A DNA stretch of 38,493 nt from Streptomyces adustus (GTDB lineage Bacteria > Actinomycetota > Actinomycetes > Streptomycetales > Streptomycetaceae), in the NCBI RefSeq assembly GCF_009377175.1, contig NZ_VJZD01000070.1, forward strand, positions 1-38,493. Direction: 5' to 3'. The first letter of the stretch is position 1. Each line of letters begins with the position of its first letter. A model generated the notes under the pieces. The model was not told the origin of the DNA. It searched no databases and saw nothing but the letters and a program-made list of their open reading frames with translations. Shown one piece after another: positions 16,081-24,383 of this stretch. Made by a program: the position numbers and the translations under genes.

Positions 16081-16087
16081 TGCGCTC

Positions 16088-17083
16088 ATGACGCGACGAC
16101 TTGCTGAAGTGGCGAAGAAGGTCGGGGTCAGCGAGGCCACGGTCAGCCGGGTGCTCAACGGCAAGCCCGGGGTGTCCGAGCCCACCCGGCAGGCCGTGCT
16201 GTCCGCCCTGGACGTCCTCGGCTACGAGCGGCCCACCCAGCTGCGCGGGGAGCGCGCCCGGCTCGTCGGCCTCGTGCTGCCCGAGTTGCAGAACCCGATC
16301 TTCCCGGCCTTCGCGGAGGTCATCGGCGGCGCGCTGGCCCAGCTCGGTCTGACGCCCGTGCTGTGCACCCAGACCAAGGGCGGGGTCTCCGAGGCCGACT
16401 ACGTCTCGCTGCTGCTGCAACAGCAGGTCTCCGGTGTGGTCTTCGCCGGCGGTCTGTACGCGCAGGCCGACGCGCCCCACGACCACTACCGGCTGCTCGC
16501 CGACCGCAACATCCCGGTGGTGCTGGTCAACGCGGCCATCGAGCACCTGGGCTTCCCGGCCGTCTCCTGCGACGACGCCGTGGCCATGGAGCAGGCCTGG
16601 CGGCATCTGGCCTCGCTGGGCCACGAGCGGATCGGGCTGGTGCTCGGGCCGGAGGACCACGTCCCCTCGGCCCGCAAGCTGGCCGCCGCCCGCGCGCTCG
16701 GCGACCTGCCCGACGAGCACGTCGCGCGCGCCATGTTCTCCCTGGAGGGCGGCCAGGCCGCCGCGACCCGGCTGATCGAGCGCGGGGTGACCGGCATCGT
16801 CTGCGCCAGCGACCCCCTCGCCCTCGGCGCCGTGCGGGCCGCGCGCCGCAAGGGACTTCACGTCCCCTCGCAGATCTCCGTGGTCGGCTACGACGACTCG
16901 GCCTTCATGAACTGCACCGAGCCGCCCCTGACCACCGTCCGGCAGCCCATCGAGGCGATGGGCCGGGCGGCGGTGGAACTGCTGAACACGCAGATCGGCG
17001 GCAGCTCCGTACCGGCCGAGGAGCTGCTGTTCGAGCCGGAGCTGGTGGTACGGGGGTCGACCGCGCAAGCGCCCCGGGACTGA
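16088..17083 (+). CDS. LacI-family transcriptional regulator of the glucan locus
   Basis: A 331-residue repressor. The N-terminal helix-turn-helix (RLAEVAKKVGVSEATVSRVL, residues 4-23) and hinge helix are followed by a periplasmic-binding-protein-like sensor domain (about 60-330). Typical blocks include LVLPELQNPIFPAFAEVI and ISVVGYDDSAF. The ATG is the first good start and appears leaderless; a longer open frame from 16007 would cover the operator. It lies 156 bp upstream of the transporter lipoprotein gene in the same direction. It is expected to sense an alpha-linked gluco-oligosaccharide and to repress itself and the downstream genes. The ligand is inferred from the neighbours. Confidence 0.88.
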   Translation: MTRRLAEVAKKVGVSEATVSRVLNGKPGVSEPTRQAVLSALDVLGYERPTQLRGERARLVGLVLPELQNPIFPAFAEVIGGALAQLGLTPVLCTQTKGGVSEADYVSLLLQQQVSGVVFAGGLYAQADAPHDHYRLLADRNIPVVLVNAAIEHLGFPAVSCDDAVAMEQAWRHLASLGHERIGLVLGPEDHVPSARKLAAARALGDLPDEHVARAMFSLEGGQAAATRLIERGVTGIVCASDPLALGAVRAARRKGLHVPSQISVVGYDDSAFMNCTEPPLTTVRQPIEAMGRAAVELLNTQIGGSSVPAEELLFEPELVVRGSTAQAPRD

Positions 17084-17129
17084 GATCGAGAAGAACCGCG
17101 ACACTGTCAAATAATTACAGATTCTGCGT

Positions 17130-17150
17130 GACATCTTGCGGACAGATGTC
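17130..17150. promoter_or_regulatory. Perfect palindrome upstream of the sugar-binding protein gene
   Basis: Arms GACATCT (17130-17136) and AGATGTC (17144-17150) surround TGCGGAC. Just before it, CTGT and ACAG (17104-17120) flank an AT-rich stretch, so a promoter is likely here. The arms differ from the ACGCAA operator in front of the lacI gene. It may be the transporter-operon operator for this or another regulator, or a weak terminator for the lacI message. Confidence 0.5.
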
Positions 17151-17239
17151 GCCGGTGCTTGAGTGTGCGACGCCAGCACGGTGGTGTGCGTCACGCATCG
17201 CCGTGGGGTTTTCCTGCTCCTGCCATGAGGGGTCCACCC

Positions 17240-18583
17240 ATGACACGCACCGGGTTCCGTCGTACCTTCGTCGCGCTCAGCGTCTGCTCCCTTGCCCTCA
17301 CCGCCTGCGGGTCGAACGACGACGACTCGGCAAGCGGCAAGACCCGCATCACGGTCAACTGCATGCCGCCCAAGAGCGCCAAGGTCGACCGGAGCTTCTT
17401 CGAGGCGGACATCGCCGCCTTCGAGAAGAAGAATCCCGACATCGACGTCGTCGCGCACGACGCGTTCCCCTGCCAGGACCCGAAGACGTTCGACGCCAAA
17501 CTCGCCGGCGGGCAGATGGAGGACGTGTTCTACACGTACTTCACCGACGCCAAGCACGTCGTCGACATCAACCAGGCCGCCGATCTCACCCCGTACGTCA
17601 AGGACCTGAAGAGCTACGACACCATCCAGCAGCAGCTGCGCGACATCTACACCGTCGACGGCAAGATCTACGGCATCCCGCGCACCGGTTACTCGATGGG
17701 TCTGATCTACAACCGCGCGCTCTTCCAGAAGGCCGGACTCGACCCCGACAAGCCCCCGGCCACCTGGGACGAGGTCCGCGCCGACGCCAAGAAGATCGCC
17801 GCCCTCGGCAACGGCACCGTCGGCTACGCCGACTACAGCGCCCAGAACCAGGGCGGCTGGCACTTCACCGCCGAGCTCTACTCCCAGGGCGGCGACGTCG
17901 TCGACGCCTCCGGCAAGAAGGCCACCGTGGACACCCCGCAGGGCCACGCCGTCCTGCAGAACCTGCACGACATGCGCTGGAGCGACAACTCGATGGGCAG
18001 CAAGCAGCTGCTGGTCATCAACGACGTCCAGCAGCTGATGGGCTCAGGCAAGCTCGGCATGTACCTCTCCGCGCCCGACAACATCCCGATCCTGGTGAAG
18101 GAGAAGGGCGGGAACTACAAGGACCTGGCCCTCGCCCCCATGCCCGGCGGCCAGGGCACCCTGATCGGCGGCGACGGCTACATGTTCAGCAAGAAGGACT
18201 CACCCGCCCAGATCCGGGCCGGCCTGAAGTGGCTGGACCACATGTTCCTCACCCCCGGATCCGGCTTCCTCGGCGACTACGCCCGCGCCAAGAAGAACGA
18301 CGCCCCGGTCGGCCTGCCCGAGCCGCGCCTGTTCACCGGCGCCGCCGACGCCAAGGACCAGCAGGTCAAGAAGGCCAACGCCAATGTGCCGGTGGAGAAC
18401 TACCAGGCCTTCCTCGACGGCAACCAGAGCCTGAAGATGAAGATCGAGCCGCCCAACGCCCAGCAGATCTACTCCGTCCTCGACGGTGTCGTCTCGGCGG
18501 TCCTCACCAAGAAGGACGCGGACATCGACCAGCTCCTCAAGGACGCCTCCGGCAAGATCGACGGCATCCTGGCCCGAGGCTGA
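17240..18583 (+). CDS. Sugar ABC transporter substrate-binding lipoprotein
   Basis: The extracytoplasmic binding protein (447 residues) of a carbohydrate importer, MalE/family 1 type. A short signal ends in the lipobox LTAC with lipidated Cys23. The mature part has family blocks such as DVFYTYFTDAKHVVDI, GKIYGIPRTGYSMGLIYN and PATWDEVRADAKKIA. The ATG at 17240 is chosen over ATG 17225 because GAGGGG lies 7 nt upstream. The two permease genes follow at 6 bp and then with a 4-bp overlap. The substrate is inferred to be an alpha-glucan oligosaccharide from the GH13 and GH87 genes downstream. Confidence 0.9.
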   Translation: MTRTGFRRTFVALSVCSLALTACGSNDDDSASGKTRITVNCMPPKSAKVDRSFFEADIAAFEKKNPDIDVVAHDAFPCQDPKTFDAKLAGGQMEDVFYTYFTDAKHVVDINQAADLTPYVKDLKSYDTIQQQLRDIYTVDGKIYGIPRTGYSMGLIYNRALFQKAGLDPDKPPATWDEVRADAKKIAALGNGTVGYADYSAQNQGGWHFTAELYSQGGDVVDASGKKATVDTPQGHAVLQNLHDMRWSDNSMGSKQLLVINDVQQLMGSGKLGMYLSAPDNIPILVKEKGGNYKDLALAPMPGGQGTLIGGDGYMFSKKDSPAQIRAGLKWLDHMFLTPGSGFLGDYARAKKNDAPVGLPEPRLFTGAADAKDQQVKKANANVPVENYQAFLDGNQSLKMKIEPPNAQQIYSVLDGVVSAVLTKKDADIDQLLKDASGKIDGILARG

Positions 18584-18589
18584 CCGGAC

Positions 18590-19552
18590 ATGACCAAGAC
18601 CACGGCAGCACGGCCGACCGCCCCCGAGGCGATCGCCGTCCGCCCGGTGCGCACGCCGCCCCCGGTCCGGGACCGGAGGCGGCGCCGCCTCGCCGACCAG
18701 GCCCGCGCCTACGCGTTCCTCGTCGGCGGCCTCCTCTGCTTCGCCCTCTTCTCCTGGTACCCGGCGATCCGTGCCGTCGTGATCGCCTTCCAGAAGTACA
18801 CGCCCGGCTCCCCGCCGGAGTGGGTCGGCACCGCCAACTTCACCCGCGTGCTGCACGACCCCGAGTTCACCGCCGCCTGGCGCAACACTCTCACCTTCAC
18901 CCTGCTCGCCCTGCTGATCGGCTTCGCCGTCCCCTTCGTCCTCGCGCTCGTCCTCAACGAGCTGCGGCACGCGAAGGCGTTCTTCCGGGTCGCGGTCTAT
19001 CTGCCGGTGATGATCCCGCCGGTGGTCAGCGCCCTGCTGTGGAAGTGGTTCTACGACCCCGGCACCGGCCTGGCCAACGAGGCGCTGCGGTTTCTGCACC
19101 TGCCCACCTCGAACTGGTCCAACGGCGCAGACACCGCCCTGGTCTCCCTCGTCCTCGTCGCCACCTGGGCCAACATGGGCGGCACCGTCCTCATCTACCT
19201 CGCCGCGCTCCAGTCGATCCCGGGCGAGCTGTACGAGGCCGCCGAACTCGACGGCGCGAACCTCCTCCAGCGCATCCGCCATGTGACGATCCCGCAGACC
19301 AGGTTCGTCATCCTGATGCTGATGCTCCTTCAGGTCATCGCCACCATGCAGGTGTTCACCGAACCGTTCGTCATCACCGGCGGCGGACCGGAGAACGCCA
19401 CGGTGACCGTCCTCTACCTGATCTACAAGTACGCCTTCCTCTACAACGACTTTGGCGGCGCCTGCGCCCTCAGCGTCATGCTGCTGCTGGTCCTGGGCGC
19501 GTTCTCCGCCCTCTATCTGCGGCTCACCCGCTCCAGCGAGGAGGGCGCATGA
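18590..19552 (+). CDS. Sugar ABC transporter permease 1 (MalF type)
   Basis: A 320-residue inner-membrane permease with about six membrane helices. A basic cytoplasmic N-terminus (PPPVRDRRRRRLADQ) is followed by the first helix at about 38-58. The EAA loop that docks the ATPase reads EAAELDGANLLQRIRHVTIPQ across about 216-236 (quoted in parts: EAAELDGANLL, RHVTIPQ). The ATG lies 6 bp after the binding protein stop. Its last codons overlap the next permease by 4 bp. No ATPase gene is present in the locus, which is usual for Streptomyces sugar importers that share MsiK. Confidence 0.9.
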   Translation: MTKTTAARPTAPEAIAVRPVRTPPPVRDRRRRRLADQARAYAFLVGGLLCFALFSWYPAIRAVVIAFQKYTPGSPPEWVGTANFTRVLHDPEFTAAWRNTLTFTLLALLIGFAVPFVLALVLNELRHAKAFFRVAVYLPVMIPPVVSALLWKWFYDPGTGLANEALRFLHLPTSNWSNGADTALVSLVLVATWANMGGTVLIYLAALQSIPGELYEAAELDGANLLQRIRHVTIPQTRFVILMLMLLQVIATMQVFTEPFVITGGGPENATVTVLYLIYKYAFLYNDFGGACALSVMLLLVLGAFSALYLRLTRSSEEGA

Positions 19553-20427
19553 GCGACGTCCGTACCCTGGTCTCCCCGGCGACCCTGGCCCGCCCCCGCG
19601 GCCGGGCCGTCTACTGGAGCGTGTTCACCGGCGTCGTCGTGCTCTTCACGCTCGCCTTCCTGTTCCCCGTCTACTGGATGGTGACCGGCGCGGCGAAGTC
19701 GCCGGACGAGGTGGCGCAGACCCCGCCGACCCTGGTCCCGAAGCACTGGCACCTCAGCGGCTACACCGACGCCTGGGACCTGATGCAGCTCCCGCAGCAC
19801 CTGTGGAACACCGTGGTCCAGGCGGCCGGCGCCTGGCTGTTCCAGCTGGTGCTGTGCACGGCAGCCGCCTACGCCCTGTCCCGGCTGCGGCCCGCGTTCG
19901 GCAAGGTGATCCTCGGCGGCATCCTCGCCACCCTCATGGTCCCGGCCCAGGCGCTGGTCGTGCCCAAGTACCTGACCGTCGCCGACCTGCCGCTGATCCA
20001 CACCAGCCTGCTCAACGACCCGCTGGGCATCTGGCTGCCGGCCGTCGCCAACGCCTTCAACCTGTATCTGCTCAAGCGGTTCTTCGACCAGCTCCCGCGC
20101 GATGTGCTGGAGGCCGCCGAGATCGACGGCGCGGGCAGACTGCGCACCCTGTGGTCGATCGTGCTGCCGATGTCCCGGCCGGTGCTGGGTGTGGTGTCGA
20201 TCTTCGCGCTGGTCGCCGTCTGGCAGGACTTCCTGTGGCCGCTGATGGTCTTCTCCGACACCGACAAGCAGCCGATCAGCGTAGCGCTCGTCCAGCTGTC
20301 GCAGAACATCCAGCTGACCGTGCTGATCGCCGCGATGGTGATCGCCAGCATCCCGATGGTCGCCCTGTTCCTGGTCTTCCAGCGGCACATCATCGCCGGC
20401 ATCAGCGCGGGCAGCACCAAGGGCTGA
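19549..20427 (+). CDS. Sugar ABC transporter permease 2 (MalG type)
   Basis: A 292-residue permease that pairs with the preceding one. It has a first helix near 24-44 (VYWSVFTGVVVLFTLAFLF), the conserved ALSRLRPAFGK region, and an EAA loop with EAAEIDGAGRLRTLW followed by VLPMSRP. The ATG overlaps the previous stop as ATGA, and GGAGG lies 4 nt upstream. Translation is therefore coupled to permease 1. The GH13 gene starts 32 bp downstream. Confidence 0.9.
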   Translation: MSDVRTLVSPATLARPRGRAVYWSVFTGVVVLFTLAFLFPVYWMVTGAAKSPDEVAQTPPTLVPKHWHLSGYTDAWDLMQLPQHLWNTVVQAAGAWLFQLVLCTAAAYALSRLRPAFGKVILGGILATLMVPAQALVVPKYLTVADLPLIHTSLLNDPLGIWLPAVANAFNLYLLKRFFDQLPRDVLEAAEIDGAGRLRTLWSIVLPMSRPVLGVVSIFALVAVWQDFLWPLMVFSDTDKQPISVALVQLSQNIQLTVLIAAMVIASIPMVALFLVFQRHIIAGISAGSTKG

Positions 20428-20459
20428 CGCCCTCCCTCCCCGACAGAAAGGCACGCACC

Positions 20460-22076
20460 GTGGGACAGCCCCCGACCGCCCGCACCCGGGACACCGACTG
20501 GTGGCGCCGCGCCGTCATCTACCAGGTGTACGTCCGCAGCTTCGCCGACGGCGACGGCGACGGCACCGGGGACCTCGCGGGGGTCCGCGCCCGGCTGCCG
20601 TACCTCGCCGAACTCGGCGTCGACGCGCTGTGGTTCAACCCCTGGTACCTCTCGCCCATGAAGGACGGCGGCTACGACGTCGCCGACTACCGGGCCGTCG
20701 ACCCCGCGTTCGGCACGCTCGCCGAGGCCGAGAAACTCATCGCCGAGGCGCGCGAGCTGGGCATCCGCACCATCGTCGACATCGTGCCCAACCACGTCTC
20801 CGACCAGCACCCCTGGTTCCGGGCGGCGCTCGCGGCCGGCCCCGGAAGCCCCGAACGCGAGCTGTTCCACTTCCGCCCCGGACGCGGCCCGGACGGCGCG
20901 CTGCCGCCCAACAACTGGCCGTCCCAGTTCGTCGGTTCCACCGAACCGGTGTGGACCCGGCTGCCCGACGGCGAGTGGTACCTGCACCTGTTCACGCCCG
21001 AACAGCCCGACCTCAACTGGGCCCACCCGGCGGTCCGCCAGGAGCACGAGGACATCCTGCGCTTCTGGTTCGAGCGCGGCGTCGCGGGCGTGCGCATCGA
21101 CTCCGCCGCCCTGCTCGCCAAGGACCCGGAGTTGCCCGACCTCGACGGGAACGGCGGCCCGCTGCCCTACGTCGACCGCGACGAACTCCACGACGTCTAC
21201 CGCTCCTGGCGTACGGTCGCCGACGCCTACGACGGGGTGTTCGTGGGCGAGGTCTGGCTGCCCGACGCGGAGCGCTTCGCCCGCTATCTGCGCTCCGACG
21301 AGCTGCACACCGCCTTCAACTTCTCCTTCCTGTCCTGCCCCTGGGAGGCGGGCCGGCTGCGGGCGTCGATCGACACCACCCTGGCCGAGCACGCGCCCGT
21401 CGGCGCCCCCGCCACCTGGGTGCTGTGCAACCACGACGTGACCCGCACGGTCACCCGCTACGGCCGCGAGGACACCGGCTTCGACTTCGCCGCCAAGGCC
21501 TTCGGCACCCCGACCGACCTGGCCCTGGGCATCCGCCGGGCCCGCGCCGCCGCCCTGCTGTCGCTGGCCCTGCCCGGCGCGGTCTACCTCTACCAGGGCG
21601 AGGAACTGGGGCTGCCGGAGGCCGACATCCCGGTCGACCGGATCCAGGACCCGATGCACTTCCGCTCCGGCGGCGCCGACCCGGGCCGCGACGGCTGCCG
21701 GGTACCGCTGCCCTGGGCGGCCGACGCGCCGCACGCGGGCTTCGGGTCCGCCGCCGACGCCGAGCCCTGGCTGCCGCAGCCCGCGGGCTGGGCCTGGTAC
21801 GCGGTGGACCGGCAGCAGGACGACCCGCGCTCCGTGCTGACCCTCTACCGTCGGGCCATCGCCCTGCGTCCTGTGCTCGGCGACGGCCCGCTGACCTGGC
21901 TGGACGCTCCCGAGGGCGTCCTCGCCTTCTCCCGGGCGGACGGCGCGAGCTGTGTCGTGAACCTGGGCGCCGACCCCGTCGAGCTGCCCGCCCACACCGA
22001 ACTCCTGCTCACCAGCTCCCCGTTGGACGACCGGGGCCGGCTCCCGCAGGACACCGCGGCCTGGCTGCGCCGCTGA
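20460..22076 (+). CDS. GH13 alpha-glucosidase, cytoplasmic
   Basis: A 538-residue oligosaccharide alpha-glucosidase without a signal peptide, so it should cut imported sugars to glucose. The four GH13 blocks are intact: VDIVPNHV (106-113), GVRIDSAA with nucleophile Asp214, FVGEVW with acid/base Glu264, and LCNHD with His325 and Asp326. The early motifs WWRRAVIYQVYVRSF and GDGTGDL fit the oligo-1,6/alpha-glucosidase branch. The GTG at 20460 has GAAAGG 8 nt upstream. It ends the intracellular part of the operon; a large hairpin then separates it from the secreted GH87 gene. Bond preference (alpha-1,3, 1,4 or 1,6) cannot be read by eye. Confidence 0.9.
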   Translation: MGQPPTARTRDTDWWRRAVIYQVYVRSFADGDGDGTGDLAGVRARLPYLAELGVDALWFNPWYLSPMKDGGYDVADYRAVDPAFGTLAEAEKLIAEARELGIRTIVDIVPNHVSDQHPWFRAALAAGPGSPERELFHFRPGRGPDGALPPNNWPSQFVGSTEPVWTRLPDGEWYLHLFTPEQPDLNWAHPAVRQEHEDILRFWFERGVAGVRIDSAALLAKDPELPDLDGNGGPLPYVDRDELHDVYRSWRTVADAYDGVFVGEVWLPDAERFARYLRSDELHTAFNFSFLSCPWEAGRLRASIDTTLAEHAPVGAPATWVLCNHDVTRTVTRYGREDTGFDFAAKAFGTPTDLALGIRRARAAALLSLALPGAVYLYQGEELGLPEADIPVDRIQDPMHFRSGGADPGRDGCRVPLPWAADAPHAGFGSAADAEPWLPQPAGWAWYAVDRQQDDPRSVLTLYRRAIALRPVLGDGPLTWLDAPEGVLAFSRADGASCVVNLGADPVELPAHTELLLTSSPLDDRGRLPQDTAAWLRR

Positions 22077-22105
22077 GCCGTCGCAGCACCGCCGTAGCAC
22101 CCTGC

Positions 22106-22162
22106 CCCGGGTACCGCGCGCGGTGCCGGAGCGCCCTGCTCCCGCACCGCGCGCGGCCCGGG
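22106..22162 (+). terminator. Large GC hairpin between GH13 and GH87 genes
   Basis: Arms CCCGGG-TA-CCGCGCGCGGT (22106-22124) and ACCGCGCGCGG-CCCGGG (22146-22162) pair over 17 bp with a 2-nt bulge. It starts 29 nt after the GH13 stop and ends 46 nt before the GH87 start. It could be a terminator, an attenuator or an mRNA-processing barrier that sets the secreted enzyme apart from the uptake operon. Confidence 0.55.
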
Positions 22163-22208
22163 CGCATCGCTGTCCCCGCACCCACCCCCACGATGAAGGG
22201 ATCAGCAC

Positions 22209-24383
22209 ATGCAGAGCAGCAGCATCAGGCATGTCAGGCACATGCCAGCCATCGGGGCGGCCGTCGCCCTCGCCGCGGGCCTGCTCGTCACCGTGGCCCC
22301 CACCGCCCACGCGGCCGCGGGCGCCACCCTCCCGTTCACCTCCGTCGAGGCGGAGTCGGCGACCACCACCGGCAGCCGGATCGGCCCGGACTACACCCAG
22401 GGCACCCTCGCCTCGGAGGCCTCCGGCCGCCAGGCGGTCCGGATCACCTCCGGACAGCGCGTGGAGTTCACCGTCCCCGCCGCGGCCAACGCCGTGAACG
22501 TCTCCTACAGCGTCCCGGACGGTCAGTCCGGCACCCTCGACGTGTACGTCAACGGCACCCGGCTGGCGAAGACGCTGGCCGTGACCTCCAAGTACTCGTA
22601 TGTCGACACCGGCTGGATCGCGGGTGCGAAGACCCACCACTTCTTCGACAACGCCCGGCTGATGCTCGGACAGAACGTCCAGGCCGGGGACAAGGTCGCC
22701 TTCGTCTCGACCGGCACCCAGGTCACCGTGGACGTCGCCGACTTCGAGCAGGTCGCCGCGGCCGCCGGCCAGCCCGCCGGCTCGGTGTCCGTCACCTCCA
22801 AGGGCGCCGACCCCAGCGGCAACGGCGACTCCACCCAGGCCTTCCGGGACGCCATCGCGGCCGCCCAGGGCGGAGTGGTCTGGATCCCGCCGGGCGACTA
22901 CCGCCTCACCTCCTCCCTGAACGGCGTGCAGAACGTCACGCTCCAGGGCGCCGGAAGCTGGTACTCGGTCGTGCACACCTCCCGGTTCATCGACCAGTCC
23001 GGCTCCGCCGGGAACGTCCGCATCAAGGACTTCGCGGTCATCGGCGAGGTCACCGAACGCGTCGACTCCAACCCGGACAACTTCGTCAACGGCACCCTCG
23101 GGCCCAACAGTTCGGTGTCCGGCATGTGGATCCAGCATCTGAAGTGCGGTTTCTGGCTGATGGGCAACAACGACAACCTGGTCGTCGAGAACAACCGCAT
23201 CCTCGACACCACCGCCGACGGCCTCAACCTCAACGGCAACGCGCACGGCGTGCGCGTGCGCAACAACTTCCTGCGCAACCAGGGCGACGACTCCCTCGCC
23301 ATGTGGTCCCTGAACGGCCCGGACAGCGGCAGCAGCTTCGAGAACAACACGATCTCGCAGCCGAACCTCGCCAACGGCATCGCGATCTACGGCGGCACCG
23401 ACATCGCGGTGCGCAACAACCTGGTCTCCGACACCAACGCCCTCGGCAGCGGCATCGCGATCTCCAACCAGAAGTTCCTCGACCCCTTCTCCCCGCTGGC
23501 CGGCACCATCACGGTCGACGGCAACACCCTGGTCCGCACGGGGGCGTTGAACCCCAACTGGAACCACCCGATGGGTGCCCTGCGGGTCGACTCCTACGAC
23601 AGCGCCATCAACGCCACCGTGAACATCACCAACACCACGATCAGCGACAGCCCCTACAGCGCCTTCGAGTTCGTCTCCGGCGGCGGGCAGGGCTACTCGG
23701 TCCGGAACGTCAACGTGACGGGGGCGACCGTACGCAACACCGGAACGGTGGTGGTGCAGGCCGAGGCGCAGGGCGCGGCCGTCCTGCGCAACGTGACCGC
23801 GACCGGCGTGGGCGCCGCCGGTGTCTACAACTGCCCCTACCCCAACGGCTCGGGCAGCTTCGCCCTCACCGACGGCGGCGGCAACTCCGGCTGGAGCACC
23901 ACCTGGTCGGACTGCTCGACCTGGCCGCAGCCCGGCCAGGGCAACCCCGACCCGGACCCCACCCGCAACCTCGCCAAGGGGCGCCCCGCCACCGCCACCG
24001 GATCGCAGGACGTCTACACCCCCGGCAAGGCGGTCGACGGCGACGCGAACAGCTACTGGGAGTCGACGAACTACGCCTTCCCGCAGTCCTGGACGGTCGA
24101 CCTCGGCTCGGCGCAGGCCGTGCGCCGACTGGTGCTCAAGCTGCCGCCCTCCGCCGCCTGGGGTGCCCGTACCCAGACCCTGTCCGTGCTGGGCAGCACG
24201 GACGGATCGGCGTACTCCACGGTCGTGGCCTCGCAGGGCTACCGCTTCGATCCCGCGACCGGCAACACGGCCACCGTCACCCTGCCCGCCGGTACGAGCC
24301 TGCGCTATCTGCGGCTGAGCGTCACCGCCAACACCGGCTGGCCGGCGGGCCAGTTCAGTGAGGTGGAGGCGTATCTGTCCTGA
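22209..24383 (+). CDS. Secreted GH87-type alpha-1,3-glucanase / mycodextranase
   Basis: A 724-residue secreted enzyme expected to cut alpha-1,3-glucan or nigeran, polymers of fungal walls and dental-type mutans. Signal peptide to about residue 36; CBM35-like sandwich (about 43-182); right-handed parallel beta-helix (about 192-575) beginning with the pectate-lyase-like VTSKGADPSGNGDSTQAF; linker GNPDPDPT; C-terminal F5/8-type (discoidin) domain (about 592-724). Asp337 in TADGLN and Asp360/Asp361 in QGDDSLA have the same spacing (23 and 24) as the three catalytic Asp known for GH87 (1045, 1068, 1069 in the Paenibacillus Agl-FH1 enzyme). The ATG has AAGGGA upstream. Its 3' end overlaps the convergent ATPase gene by 29 bp. 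Substrate choice between mutan and nigeran is unresolved. Confidence 0.85.
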   Translation: MQSSSIRHVRHMPAIGAAVALAAGLLVTVAPTAHAAAGATLPFTSVEAESATTTGSRIGPDYTQGTLASEASGRQAVRITSGQRVEFTVPAAANAVNVSYSVPDGQSGTLDVYVNGTRLAKTLAVTSKYSYVDTGWIAGAKTHHFFDNARLMLGQNVQAGDKVAFVSTGTQVTVDVADFEQVAAAAGQPAGSVSVTSKGADPSGNGDSTQAFRDAIAAAQGGVVWIPPGDYRLTSSLNGVQNVTLQGAGSWYSVVHTSRFIDQSGSAGNVRIKDFAVIGEVTERVDSNPDNFVNGTLGPNSSVSGMWIQHLKCGFWLMGNNDNLVVENNRILDTTADGLNLNGNAHGVRVRNNFLRNQGDDSLAMWSLNGPDSGSSFENNTISQPNLANGIAIYGGTDIAVRNNLVSDTNALGSGIAISNQKFLDPFSPLAGTITVDGNTLVRTGALNPNWNHPMGALRVDSYDSAINATVNITNTTISDSPYSAFEFVSGGGQGYSVRNVNVTGATVRNTGTVVVQAEAQGAAVLRNVTATGVGAAGVYNCPYPNGSGSFALTDGGGNSGWSTTWSDCSTWPQPGQGNPDPDPTRNLAKGRPATATGSQDVYTPGKAVDGDANSYWESTNYAFPQSWTVDLGSAQAVRRLVLKLPPSAAWGARTQTLSVLGSTDGSAYSTVVASQGYRFDPATGNTATVTLPAGTSLRYLRLSVTANTGWPAGQFSEVEAYLS

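Larger units (their letters stand above)
15664..16087. other. Divergent gap between RHS and LacI genes
   Basis: About 424 bp, or 334 bp if the RHS gene starts at GTG 15753. It holds small inverted repeats CCCC-GAAT-GGGG (15664-15675) and GAAAGG/CCTTTC (15684-15700). It also contains an AT-richer zone at 15700-15830, where the RHS promoter is expected, and the LacI operator and -10 box at its right end. I see no gene and no clear -35/-10 pair for the RHS gene. Confidence 0.45.

Noticed and set aside
16363..19548. Apparent giant fusion upstream of permease 2 in the same frame
   Set aside because: The upstream part is an out-of-frame reading of the lacI, binding-protein and permease 1 genes. 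The real permease begins at the ATGA overlap at 19549.
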